Shown here in pieces: positions 53,346 to 64,000 of a stretch of DNA of 64,000 nucleotides. The translations under genes and the position numbers were made by a program. Under the pieces are notes generated by a model. The model was not told where the DNA came from. It saw only the letters and a program-made list of their open reading frames with translations, and did no database searches. Position 1 is the first letter of the stretch. Every line of letters begins with the position of its first letter. Source of the stretch: Tricholoma matsutake (taxonomy: Eukaryota > Basidiomycota > Agaricomycetes > Agaricales > Tricholomataceae); assembly GCA_026075535.2 (NCBI GenBank), contig AP026539.1:7564001-7628000 (forward strand), read 5' to 3'.

Positions 53346-55884
53346 TTTGGATCGCTTGCAAGTGGTACAAGATTTGCAGAATTCCTAGATGAAGGTGTGG
53401 AAGTTTGGCCAGACATATTCCTGATGGACAAGCTGCTGGGTTTTGTTTTGTCCAAAGTGGCCAGAGAGGATATGATCATGTTTGTACTGAAGGACCTTGA
53501 GGCGGAGATCCACAACATCTGGAACATAAATCCGGTCGAAGTGGTGGAGAAGACCTGCCTTGTCTATGGTCCAGTTGGGGTCAACAGGTGTCGGAAGATG
53601 TGCGGATGATAGGGGGTCAAGGGGTAAGGAGGTGCAGATGTCATGGTGAAGTTTCTCAACATCCATGATTATTGCTTGTCGAAGCATAGGTGTTGCAAGG
53701 TAGGTGGCATGAAGGGAAGAGGTGAGTTGTTCCTGTGTGAATACAGGTCGGAAGTTGGTCAGGTTTACAGAGGCAAAGTCACTATTTCCCTCTTTGCAGT
53801 AGATGTCCCAATGTCTTGTGAGCGCGTCTGGCTTGGCCCCTAATTTTCTGGGGCAAAAGTGGATAACAAGATTGAACTGTGAGAGGTACTCGGACCCTCT
53901 GGCTTGACGGTGGGTGAGCAATTTAGTAGTGCTGAAGTACTCCAGATTTTTGTGGTCCGTGACCACATCGATTGGGTTTGTGGAACCCTCGAAATATTGC
54001 TGCCAATGCTTGAAGGCTTCGAAGATGGCCAGAAGTTCCTTGTCATGTGTATCATAATTCAGTTCAGTGGGATTAAAGGAGTGGGAATGGAAAGCAACCA
54101 GATGAATTTCTCCATCCACAGTATAAACTGAGAGGATAGCTGCTAGGGCATAGTCGGAAGCATCGGTTTCCAGAACCATTTGAGAGTTGGGTACCCATTG
54201 AGTGAAAATGGGAGCATGGGTGAATTCTTGTTTAAGCTTTTCAAAAGCATTGCGGCACTTCTTGTTGAAGTCCCAGGGTGCGGATTTCCACATCAAGCAG
54301 GTGAGTGGGATGACAATGTCTGAATAGCTGTTAATGAAGCGGTGGTAAAAATTGCAAAAGCCTAAGAAGGATTGAATATCCTTAACTTTCCTAGGCTCAG
54401 GCCAGTCAAGCATGGTTTTGACTTTATCTTTGGACATCTGCAGCCCATCTGGTGAAAGGATGAAACCTAGGTATTCCATGGTGTCTTTGTGGAACTCACA
54501 TTTCTGAGGTGAAGCATAAAGTCCATTCTTCTGGAGTCTCCGAAGAACTTCTTTGACATGAGTTCCATGCTGCAATTTGTCATCAGAGTAGATCAGGATG
54601 TCATCAAGGTAGATGATGACACAGACATCCAGCATGTTGCTGAAGATGTCATTCATAAACCACTGGAAGGCTGCAGGTGCATTAGTGAGGCCAAATGGAA
54701 CTACCAACACTCGAAGGATCCGTAGCAGGTGCAGAAAGTAGTTTTCCATTCATCACCATCCGCAATGTGGACTAGGTGATAGGTGTGCTGCAAGTCTATC
54801 TTGGTAAACAAGCAGGCTTTTTGAGGGGGGTTGAGGAGGTCAAAAATGAGTGGAAATGGGTAGCAGTCCTTCTTTGTGAGATGGTTGAGGCCTCGGTAGT
54901 CAACACAAAGTTGTAGGCTGCCATCTTTCTTCTTGACAAAGAGGATGGGAGTGCCATGTGGGGATTTAGAGGGGCAAATGAAACCTGAGTGGACATTTTC
55001 ATCAATGAAGACTCATAAGGCTTCTAATTCAGAGGGAGAGAGGGAGTACATGCGACCCGGAGGAGGGGGAGCATTATCCTCCATCTCTATCTTGAGGTCA
55101 TAAGGGCAATGTGGAGGAAGGGTGTCCACCTTAGTCTTATTAAAGACATCAGTGAATTCATGATACTCAGTGGGAATGTCAGATAAATCTGGCGGGTGTA
55201 AAGATTGAGCAGAGTGGGCAGATAATCCTTCTGGAGCAAAGGTCATCTGGAAAGCTACTGCCCCAAGAAGCTTGCTACCATGCGCATACACGGCAGCATT
55301 GATGAACAAAATGTCGGGAGGAGAAAACTTAGGTGGGGTTCTAAAGGTGCAGGTGAACCACGGGTATCTACTGGAAGGTTCAGGGACAAAGGTGATGTCT
55401 GGGGTGCTGGACCTCTATGATCTGCAGAGCAGAAAGCGATTTGGCTTGAAGACCAGTCAATCAATGGATTGTATTGCTTCAGCCAGTTATGACCAAGTAA
55501 GGCAGAACAGGAAGAGTCTAGTGAGGTTACATAAAATGACAGATTGAACATTTCACTGGCAGGGAAGGTGACTGGAAGTTGGACAACTTGAGTTATGGTG
55601 GAGTTGCAAGATCCATCAAAGAGCCATAATCTGATTGGGTTGATGGATTTTGTGCAGAGTTGGTTATCCCACACAAAGGAGGAATTGAGCAAGCAATGGG
55701 AGGAACCAGAATCAATAAGAGTTTGGACAGGAGCAGATTTGTCAGGAATGGTTAAAAGAGTGGTCAGGGAGTCAGGGTTGGAAAGAGTGGATGCATTGAG
55801 ACAAACGTAGGCAGCCAAATGGGTATGGTCAATGCAACCCCCAGCCCCAATGGCTGTTTCCTGAGGGTTGTGGACTATTTTTCC
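53346..55884 (-). pseudogene. A3 protease, RT, RNase H, integrase finger
   Basis: Protease with LIDSGSSHCLL near 55700 and LLGHNWLKQYN near 55480. RT with intact IIYLDDILIYS near 54600. RNase H near 54050-54250 is uninterrupted here, which defines the G insertion in A1. An HHCC finger lies at 53360-53470, with a TAG at 53385. Frame changes occur near 55300 and 54720. The 454-codon stretch 53385-54749 is the longest open pol piece in the window. The protease frame is -1 to Gag. Confidence 0.92.
55875..55884 (-). promoter_or_regulatory. Candidate -1 frameshift site between Gag and Pol (A3)
   Basis: Sense GGAAAAATAG with the Gag stop and -1 pol frame, as in A1 (9628-9637). Confidence 0.45.
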
Positions 55885-57028
55885 GAGTCCGCAGCATTGG
55901 GAATGACAGCAGAAGCATGGGCTTTTGCGGCCTTGGATTTTGGGCAGTTTCCTGCTATGGGCCCTTCCTCACCACAGTAGAGGCAAAGTCGTTCTCTCAT
56001 GTGACATTCTTGTTCCTCCCCAGTAAGCTTGCCATTCTTCCCCAACTTATCAGAGATGGATGGCTTGGGCTTGTCCTGGGGAGTGTTTTTTGTCGTGGAA
56101 GACTGCTGGTTGGAGGTGTTACTGTGGGCAAAGTTCAAAGAGGATTGGTTGGTAGATGGGGAAGGACTTTTGGAAGTGTCCTTCTGACTAGGGTTAGTGA
56201 AGCTACTGGAATTCTTTGTTTCAAAGTGGGATTCATCTTCTTGCATTCAGTAGATGTCGTCGCTGTCCTGCGCTTTCAAGCCCAGTTCTGCAAGAGTATC
56301 AGGTTTACCACCCTGGAGAACTTCTATGCAAAGTCGGAGTGGGAGACCATGGAAATGGCGGTCATGAAGGGCTGCTTCATTCCAGTTGACCCTAGAAGCT
56401 AATTCCCAGAAGTCAATGTTATATTTTGTGATACGACCACCTTTCTTCATTGCTAAGTCAGAGACAGCTTTTTTGCATCTCCAACTGGGTTGTGTGGGCT
56501 GAAGTTGCTTTCCAGCTCAGTGAGGAAAGCTTCATAGTCCCACATCCAGTGTGCAGAATCTGTTGGGTCATTAAGACCAGGCTCAAACCAACTAAGAGCT
56601 GATCCCTTAAGATAAGAAAGGATAAATATAATCTTTTTCTCATCAGAGGAAAATACATGTGGGCGGTCATGGAAATGAAGATTACATGAGACTAGAAAGT
56701 CTCTAAGCTTCTTTGGGTTGGTACCATCGAAAGTGTCAGGGTCACAAACTTGGATTTTTTCGGTCTTGGGTGTGTTGTTCTGACAAAGGGTGTGGATGGT
56801 TGTAAAGGACATCTATGAACCTATCCCCTGGATCAGGGTTTTCCACTGTGGGAGGTTGATCATCTGGATCATTGGGATTGGGGTCACCCCCAGGGCTGTC
56901 AGGTCCGCTAGACCAGGATCTTGCAACCTGAAGTGTTCAGGCTGGTTGATGCCCCCTACATACTCAAGGGGAGTTCTTGATCAAAAACCTTCCAGGTTGG
57001 TGGAAGGGTGCGGGGCATGGGTGGACAT
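55875..57028 (-). pseudogene. A3 Gag (degenerate)
   Basis: ATG at 57028 (MSTHAP). The capsid region VCDPDTFDGTNPKKLRDFL near 56730 is open, then shifts frame near 56465. The zinc knuckle is CLYCGEEGPIAGNC, with His replaced by Pro. Stops include codons at about 56985, 56815 and 56247. Most stops found in A1 are still sense here and the reverse also holds, so the two copies decayed independently. Confidence 0.87.
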
Positions 57029-57247
57029 GAGATTAGCAGTGATTGAGGGGGCTCCTGAGCCAATTTGTCAGAAGATGTTTGAGGGTCTGGAAGATACTCT
57101 GAAAGTAGTGGTGGGTCGAGGCTCGGGAAGGGTGGATCACTGAATTGAAGAGATCCCAGGAATAGTACCAGCACATTGGGAATTTCTGGTTGTGCACTGG
57201 TGGGTCTTGGTAGGGGTCATAGAGAGGAATGAGATGAGTGAAGTGTG

Positions 57248-57258
57248 AGTTTGTATAT
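57248..57258 (-). promoter_or_regulatory. A3 self-priming site
   Basis: Sense ATATACAAACT, two nucleotides from the 5' LTR. It is perfectly complementary to AGTTTGTATAT in the A3 3' LTR. Confidence 0.65.
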
Positions 57259-57260
57259 AC

Positions 57261-57375
57261 TGTTAAGAACTGATCCTAAAAGGCACATCAGAATCCAGTT
57301 GGACCCTGCAGATGTTGATAATGGAAAGTTGTCAGGTTGTAGCAGGTCCTGCAAAGGGGAACAGAAAGGACTCAG
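57261..57375 (-). repeat. A3 5' LTR, inner 115 bp
   Basis: Starts TGTTAAGAAC. It matches 30973-31087 and is then interrupted by the C3 LTR after GGACTCAG. The remaining LTR lies beyond the window. Confidence 0.85.
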
Positions 57376-58530
57376 TGATATGTTGTCTCCTCAGCTCAAA
57401 GGCTGATTCACCACTTTAACCACATTCTAATCACATCGGCTAACTCCTACAATGTCCCAGACACAGCGCAACCCAGTCTATCGATTGCGATATCATATTG
57501 ACTGCATTGAAACATCACCAGCGACATTGATTGTACCAAGAAACCACATTGCACAACCTTAGGACTACCTCAAAAGCCCCTAAGATCCCTCTAAATGACC
57601 ATCAAACATCCCCGATCAACTTCAAACAAACCATGACTGCGATTGAACATCATCGACCATTATTGAGCGCTATCAATCGATATTGAGAGACTATGAGTGA
57701 CATCGGGTGCCACATTCATTATCTAAATGGTGGAATACCATGCGCCAGGAAGTATTCCAACTCGTGCTCAAACCTGCTGATAATAGGTCAGCCTCGTTCC
57801 AAGTCCCTATCGCATACAGAACCTGCTGGACAGATTATTGCGAGACTTAGCGCAGTTTATACACAAAGGACAGTCCCTTTTTAGTTCTATACCCTTTATT
57901 ACTCTTTCATCATATGATATATCTCTTTCTTGTTTGGATTCCAGTCTCCTTTTTGGCCTCGTGCCTTAACTCATATCTTTTGCCTCATGTTCTACACATG
58001 TTTCTTGTACCATTTTAGGAAATTTCTTTTAAAAATATATAAAACTCTGTAGTATCTACTTGAAAATAACAAGAAATCATCTTCACCTATCGTCTTGTAT
58101 AAAGTTCTAAGAATCAGATCTATCCTCTAAACAATTGAAGCTTCTATGAGTTTTCTCGATTGACGAGAAACCTCTGCAATCATCCTCATCCTTGATCCTC
58201 TATTGACCCTGTCATTGTTGGCACTAGTAACCATCCTGACACTTTGTAGCCATTGGCTATAGCCTTCATATACTATCGACCTATCGAAAGGTCCCCAGAA
58301 TTCACACATCGTTCGCTGTCAATCTTGTCAATCGTCCTCAATATCGATCAATACTTGATTGGACCACACCAAACACCTTTGTCTCCTATAGCACTACCTT
58401 CACAACTAGTACCAACTAGTTGTCTTCCCATAGGTTGGACCATGAACATTTGGAACATCTCACACCCTTCCTCTGACTCATGCAAATATCATCAGCCGTT
58501 TTGGTGGTTTTTCTGGGTTGAGTATGATCA
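57376..58530 (+). repeat. C3 5' LTR
   Basis: About 1155 bp, from TGATATG to GAGTATGATCA. The last 120 bp align with the C1 and C2 LTR ends, while the body is diverged. It keeps more CpG than C1 or C2, which could mean a different subfamily or younger age. Confidence 0.75.
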
Positions 58531-58534
58531 TTTT

Positions 58535-58551
58535 TGGAGCCCACCACGAGG
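58535..58551 (+). promoter_or_regulatory. C3 primer-binding site, TGG type
   Basis: TGGAGCCCACCACGAGG, four nucleotides from the LTR end, is shared with C1 and C2. Confidence 0.6.
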
Positions 58552-58861
58552 GTTTCTGAATCATTTCATTGTTGGACCAAGCTCGACTTCCTTGGCTTAG
58601 GCCAACACAAGCGAGAAACCTTTGTATCGATACTTGCCACACCTTTGAATCTCTCGAACAATCGGGACACATTCTAATTCCTGTTTCTGAAGCAGAATCT
58701 ACTCATCGTAGACTATTTCCTTCACCTATCTCATTGCCTTCCACATTGTCATCTACTTCTTCATCCTCATCATCAACCTCTTCATTCATCCTTCCAACAA
58801 CTTTGACACCTCTACCATCTTTCACACAAGTCTTAACCCCTACCCCTAGAGTCATCGCATT

Positions 58862-60050
58862 CATGACTACACAAACTGCTATGCCAGCTCATGGGCATTC
58901 GACCGCTCCGAAATTTGACCCTACTCAACCTCGAGAGCTCCGACGATACTTCAAAGAGCTTGAACTATTGTTCCTGACCTGCGGCATCACTGAATTGAAC
59001 CTGATGAAGAAACACGCTTGTTGCTACCTTGACATTGACTCTTCCGAACTCTGGGAATTGCTTCCAGAATATCAGCCAGGCACTTCATTCAATGAATTTC
59101 GAATGGCAGTACATAAACTCTATCCTGGCTCGGAAGATGAATGCTAGTGGAACATATTGGACATGGACAAATTAGTGGGAGAACAGCTATGCATTGGGAT
59201 ATTCGATGCAAACAATCTAGGAATGTATTATCAGGCATTCTACAACATTACTCACTTTTTGCAAGCAAAGAATAGGATCTCGGAAGCCAAGCAAAGCAGA
59301 GCTTATGTTCAAGGATTCCAACCCAGCTTATGGACTTGAATTGCTCAACGACTCGAACTCAAATTCCCCAATCATTATCCCGATGATCCATATCCGCTCG
59401 ATGACATTCACAACATGGCAAAATTTGTACTAGCAGGCTCTAACACATCAAACTTGGTAATACACCAATCGGCTTCTTCATTGCACTCGACATTGAACGT
59501 TGGAAATATGGTCACCTCGTCACCTGGAACTATTACGATCAAAGCCAAAGATCTAAATGCAATGTTCAAATGATTTGCTAGCACCATCGCTACACACATT
59601 GCAGGTACTAAAAATCCTCACGCTAATTCGGCAGACAGACAGGCACATATTGATGCACTTCTTTGCATATTTTGCAGTTTATTGGGACATTTTATCCCTG
59701 ACTGTATGGTTTGTCAGTCGTACTTGAATGAAGGGAAGTGTAAGCAAAACATGGAAGGAAAGATCGTACTTCCAAATGGTCAATTCACCCCTCAAAGTAT
59801 TCCTGGCAGGTTTATCAAGGAACGCATCGGCAAATGGTGGAAACGTAACCCAGACGCAATACCAGCAGCCACATTTTTATTCAGCATCGCACCATTGGCA
59901 CTTTTGACTTCAACTAATTCAACCTTGGCTGCGATCACTTCGATAATGGAGTCCAATGCAGTTTCTACATTGGGATCAGAAATGAAAGGCATTTATCATA
60001 ACTCAACGTTGACCGCTGACTCCAAAGATAGAATAGCAGCTCTCGAGTGA
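58862..60050 (+). pseudogene. C3 Gag (degenerate)
   Basis: ATG at 58862 (MTTQTAMPAHGHS). The capsid domain has RRYFKELELLF and AKQSRAYVQGFQPSLW. The knuckle CIFCSLLGHFIPDC lies near 59665-59706, followed by CMVCQSYLNEGKC. Stops occur at 59145 (TAG), 59337 and 59571 (both TGA). The same frame continues into a Ser/Thr/Pro linker. Confidence 0.87.
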
Positions 60051-61120
60051 GAGATATTTGCACTTTGAAGTGGTCAACCATTTTTGTGTCTGAACAAAGA
60101 GGTTCAAAGTCTGGTTCCAGCCATGACAATCCCCGTTCCTGCATCCTTGACATCTACTGCTCCAGTACCAGCACCCTCGACATCTTCATTGACAACAGTC
60201 AACCCTTCAACTTCAACTACAGCTCCAACATCGGCATCAACATTGACTTCTCCCACATCGACCACTTCGTCATCGACAACCATACCCCCAACACAAACCT
60301 CGGTACACCCCTACACATCAGTCAGGGAGAATGCCTATTTGCCACAACATGAAAGGAACTTCGCTGGCACATCGAAGGGTAAGGAGAAAGACAGACCATC
60401 ATATGTGACACAGGCACCCGACAAAACAAGAAAATTGCCCACAATATCTTTTTGCACTCAATGAAGATGGCAATCATCATGCTTACATTGGAAGAACTAC
60501 TCTCGCTATCACCTGAGGTTTGAACAAAATGGAGAGAACAGGTCACACTGAAGCAAGTACCACAAACCGGAAACAACATGATGAACATGTTTAGTCCTGA
60601 CATGATTATTGTGCCTGACCTGTACGAGACCTATATTAGCAGTCTCAGACCCAGTGAAATCCCTCAGCCTTTTGTCGTCGCTAAAGAAACTTTATCAATC
60701 AGATCAGTTATTATGGATGTCCATGGTAACAACCAGGTAGAAAGCATTGTCGATCCCGGTTCCTTGATCATATCAATGGCCAAAGATGAACTTGGTCTAG
60801 CATACGACTCCTCGATTCAGCTTCCAATGCAGTCTGCCAATGGCACTGTAGATGAAACACTCAGTTTAGCATGCAACATGCCCTGCGATCTTGGTGGAAT
60901 CACCCTATATATGCAGATACATGTTATTCAGGACCCAGCTTATGATATTCTACTTGGACGACCTTTTGACATCTTAACAGAAAGTGTCATTAGAAACTAT
61001 AAGAATGAAGCCCAAACCATTATGATATGCGATCCTAACTCAACTTGGACCCCTACCATTCCCTTGATCCCTAGATCACACCGTCGTCAAAAGGTTGTTC
61101 ATGAGGATTTTCAGCATTAG
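60050..61120 (+). pseudogene. C3 linker and protease
   Basis: Thr/Pro/Ser-rich linker to about 60470, then the protease with SIVDPGSLIISM near 60750 and PAYDILLGRPFDIL near 60935. The 180-codon piece 60578-61120 is open and keeps the DPGS motif, so it is the best-preserved C protease here. Confidence 0.82.
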
Positions 61121-61494
61121 AGAATGAAATTTTATGACAGTGCGCTTTCATCATTTTGTTTGACTCTTCTGACTCCTCTATATTTATTGAACGCACTGCA
61201 AATATCCCCAAAATCGACTCCTCCGAAGAATTATCCACAACACTTTCTGACCTATATTTATCTGTGTGCAACAAGTTCCACATTCCTTGAAATGCCTTGA
61301 TGGTGTTTATACCTATGCAAACCTCTTATTCATATGTTTCCCCTTCCTCAGTTATTTCTGACAATCGCCAGTCTAGTTATTTATCAATGAAGAAGAAGTA
61401 TAAACCAGTTACACAGAAGGTCCATCCAATCATGGCCAAACTACCTGATCAATTTTGAATTATTCAACACATCAAGGGTGATCCTCTCAAAGAC

Positions 61495-62340
61495 ATGCCT
61501 CCACTGAATCCCCATCCTCCAATATTCAAACCAACTCCCCAATATAACCTCGAATGCAAAAACATCATCAATCAAAATCATCCAGGTGATTTTCTATGGC
61601 CTCAAGAACGAGATCTCATGCATGACTTCATTCGAAACCAGCAAGTGGAGTTTGCATGGATGGAAAACGAACAAGGAAGGTTTCAACCAGATTTCTTCCC
61701 CCCTATTGAGTTTCCAGTCATCCCTCACACTCCTTGGGTCGAATGCAATATCCCCATACTGCCTGGTTTGTATGAACAGATCTGTGAGATGCTGAAAAAG
61801 AAGATCGAAGCAGGAGTCTACAAGTCGTCGAACTCATCTTATCGATCACGATGGTTTTGCATTGTGAAGAAAGATACAAAATCACTCCGAATAGTCCAGT
61901 CTCAAGCCGCTAAATCAAGTTACGATTCAGCACTCAGGCGTCATCCCAATCCCCAAGCATTTAGCCAAACAGTTTGGAGGACGTGCTTGTGGAGGGATGT
62001 TGGATTTATATGTTGCATTCGATGAAAGGCTCGTATCTGAATCTTCTTGAGATCTAACAACTTTCCAGACCCCATTTGGCACACTTCAAATCATCACCCT
62101 ACCAATGGGTTGGATGAACTCAGTTCTGATCTTACACAATGATGTCACTTTTTCCTACAACCCGAAGTCCCTCATATCATGATCCCTTATATCGACGACA
62201 CACGAGTGAAGGGTCTGAAATTGGAATATTGAACAATTGGTGGGTCTTACAAAACAATCGCCGACAACTCAGGCATTCGACAATTTGTATGGGAGCATTT
62301 TGAGAACCTGAATTGCATCATCCAGTTTAGGTAATCGATG
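61495..62340 (+). pseudogene. C3 reverse transcriptase (degenerate)
   Basis: FFPPIEFPVIPHTPWVECN near 61700, RT fingers, then the palm with YIDDTRVKGLKLEY near 62190-62230. Frameshift near 61900 and stops at about 62025 and 62230. Confidence 0.83.
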
Positions 62341-63160
62341 CAATATTCAAGGTCAGATGGCTGATCCGACACATATCGATAAGATTCAGAAGTGGGGTCC
62401 ATGTCGTATGCTCATGGAAGTTAAGGCATTCTTAGGAACGATTGGAGTTTGTCAAATTTTTATTCAGAGTTTTGCACATCGAGCAGCTGCGCTAATCAAC
62501 CTTACTCAAAAAGATGTGCCCTTCAAATTCAGCCCATCTCAGGTAGCAGCGCAAGAAGATCTCAAGCAAGCACTCCTAAACTCACCAGCAATTCGAGCAA
62601 TCAACTATACCTCAAATGCCCCAGTCATCCTCGCAGTCAACACATCAAGCATTGCAATCAGCTATTTCCTAGCGCAATGCGACTGTGATAATCCTCGAAA
62701 ACAATACTACAGTCAATTCAGCTCAATCACACTTAACGACTGCAAATCCCAGTTCTCGCAACCAAAACTTGAACTTTATGGTCTATATTGAGCCCTTGGG
62801 GCACTTTGTTTATATTTGATCGGGGTATGAAACCTTATCGTTGAGGTCGATGTGAGGTATATCAAAGGCATGCTCTCAAATCCTGATATTGTGCCTAGCA
62901 CTAGCATCAACTGATGGATTGTTTCCATTCTAACGTTCCACTTCACGCTAGTTCATGTTGCAGGTACACACCATGGGCCGGATGGTCTTTCACGACGTCC
63001 TTGACAAACCGAAGATGACGATATTGAAGTAGAAGAAGAATTCGGGGACTGGATTGACAAACTACATGGTTTTGTTCACCAAATCAACCCAGTTTCGATT
63101 CAACCTTTCCCCACTCATGTGACATATCCGACTTTTGCCCAAGCCTCAGATTTCAGTAAG
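62341..63160 (+). pseudogene. C3 connection and RNase H
   Basis: KAFLGTIGVCQIFIQ near 62425. The RNase H-like segment to SQPKLELYGLY ends at 62791, and HHGPDGLSRRP follows near 62970. Stops at 62789 and 62910. Confidence 0.8.
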
Positions 63161-64000
63161 GGGGAGGATGTTTTGTACAAAGACATACCTCGATTGGACA
63201 AAGCAAAGAAAGAAGACAAACGATTACTGCTCATTCATAGATGGTTAGATGATATGGTGTGACCCCCAAATCTAACAGACACTGAGTATGCTACCTTCGT
63301 GCGATATTGCACCGAGTTCTTCATAGATTCCAGAAAACTATGGCAAAAAGATCATCACAGAGAACACAATATCATTGTGATTCCAGAACGTCACATCGAT
63401 ATTATCCAGTCATCACATGACCATATCAGCCACAAAATGATCTTCGCCACAAAGTCTCATGTCGCCCTACAATTCTGATGGCCCAACCTGAAAGCCGATA
63501 TTGCATGGTACATCCGAACATGCCACTACTGTCAGTTGCGACAAACTTGAAATCTCCTTATTCCACCAATCATCGCCACCCCCGCCCCTCTATTCGAAAA
63601 GTCTACATCAACACAATGCACATGCCGCCTTCTGGTGGATATCGCTATATAGTACAAGGTCAATGTTTGATATCATACTGGCCGGAATTCAGGATGCTTT
63701 GCAATGAAACAGTGAAGACCATGGGCAATTGGATCTTTGAAGAAATCATTTGTCAATGGGGCTCACTTTATGAGATCATTACTGACAATGGCCCAGCATT
63801 TCTTGCTGCTCTCAAATACTTGTCGAAGCAATATCACATCAATCACATTCGGATAAGTGGCTACAATTCTCGTGCCAATGGCCTCATCAAACGAGCCCAC
63901 TTCGATGTACAACAGTCACTCTACAAGGCCATCGATAGCGATCAAACTCAATGGTCAGTTGGGACCTACTCGGTCTTTTGGGCAGAACGTGTAACAGTTC
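63161..64000 (+). pseudogene. C3 integrase, partial
   Basis: Zinc finger with HDHISHK and CHYCQLRQT at 63418-63545. The first catalytic Asp region is VYINTM (Asp to Asn) near 63600. The second is ITDNGPAF near 63780. NGLIKRAH near 63885 has Lys where the catalytic Glu is expected. The sequence runs off the window within FWAERVTV. Confidence 0.82.

Larger units (their letters stand above)
30973..57375 (-). mobile_element. Element A3: family A retrotransposon split by C2 and C3
   Basis: 3' LTR at 30973-31690, then polypurine tract and the start of the antisense gene. C2 is inserted at 31898/51251. A3 then continues through the antisense gene, chromodomain, integrase, RNase H, RT, protease and Gag to a partial 5' LTR at 57261-57375. 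C3 is inserted there and the remainder lies off the window. A3 sits in the pol of A4. Confidence 0.88.
57376..64000 (+). mobile_element. Element C3: family C retrotransposon, plus strand, right end off the window
   Basis: 5' LTR at 57376-58530, primer site, Gag, protease, RT, RNase H and integrase are in the C order, running past position 64000. It is inserted in the 5' LTR of A3. The last four bases before it, TCAG, are the expected 4-bp duplication, but the partner is not in view. Confidence 0.85.

Noticed and set aside
53385..54749. An intact, possibly active A3 Pol
   Set aside because: Although 454 codons are open, flanking frameshifts, an Asp-to-Asn change in the integrase and two nested insertions make A3 inactive.

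Overview
This window is a retrotransposon graveyard from a fungal genome. I see no confident host gene. The evidence points to an agaricomycete-type basidiomycete: Ty3/Gypsy Gag and Pol families typical of mushroom-forming fungi, introns of about 50 nt with GT/AG ends and CTRAY branch sites, a DUF6589-like relic, and heavy CpG-to-TpG/CpA decay as expected of methylated transposons. The genus cannot be read from this sequence.

Layout. (1) 1-4204 and 11740-12715: old plus-strand Gypsy pol (family B), hit by a solo family-A LTR (15-721, TSD CATAC) and by complete element A1 (4210-11734, minus, TSD GGTAC). A1 itself carries a 426-bp solo LTR (family G, 7349-7774, TSD CAAGA). (2) 12716-19729: element C1, minus, lacking its 3' end. 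(3) 19730-25729: element E, plus, a relative of A lacking gag, with a foreign 1.2-kb block at 21566-22749 that holds a tRNA-derived SINE-like head. (4) 25730-28082: Gag/protease relic F (minus) and a second G LTR. (5) 28198-29388: DUF6589-like relic. (6) 29820 to the right end: a deep nest. Fragment A4 is hit by A3 (30973 onward, minus). A3 is hit by C2 (31899-51250, minus, TSD GCAG). C2 is hit by D (40085-49676, minus, TSD AGCGT/AGCAT). D is hit by a C-like solo LTR (46210-47515, TSD GCGC). A3's 5' LTR is hit by C3 (57376 onward, plus), which runs off the window.

The most interesting content is accessory genes between pol and the 3' LTR. A3, A4, A1 and E carry an antisense, spliced gene convergent with pol. 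Removing a 48-52 nt intron creates a perfect Zn2Cys6 motif (C-x2-C-x6-C-x9-C-x2-C-x6-C) in A3 and E, next to a basic NLS-like stretch and an acidic tail. In A3 the frame is open for 287 codons apart from the C2 insertion, although the neighbouring gag and pol are broken. C2, from a different Gypsy lineage, has a similarly placed antisense gene with a Zn2Cys6-like cluster. D instead has a sense third ORF starting 4 nt after the pol stop, with two zinc knuckles and a C-terminal membrane segment.

The chromodomain elements A and D also look self-primed in the Tf1 manner. The 10-11 nt beside the 5' LTR are complementary to the LTR sequence about 30 nt downstream of a TATA-like box. Family C has an ordinary TGG-type primer site. 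No gag-pol set here looks autonomous.
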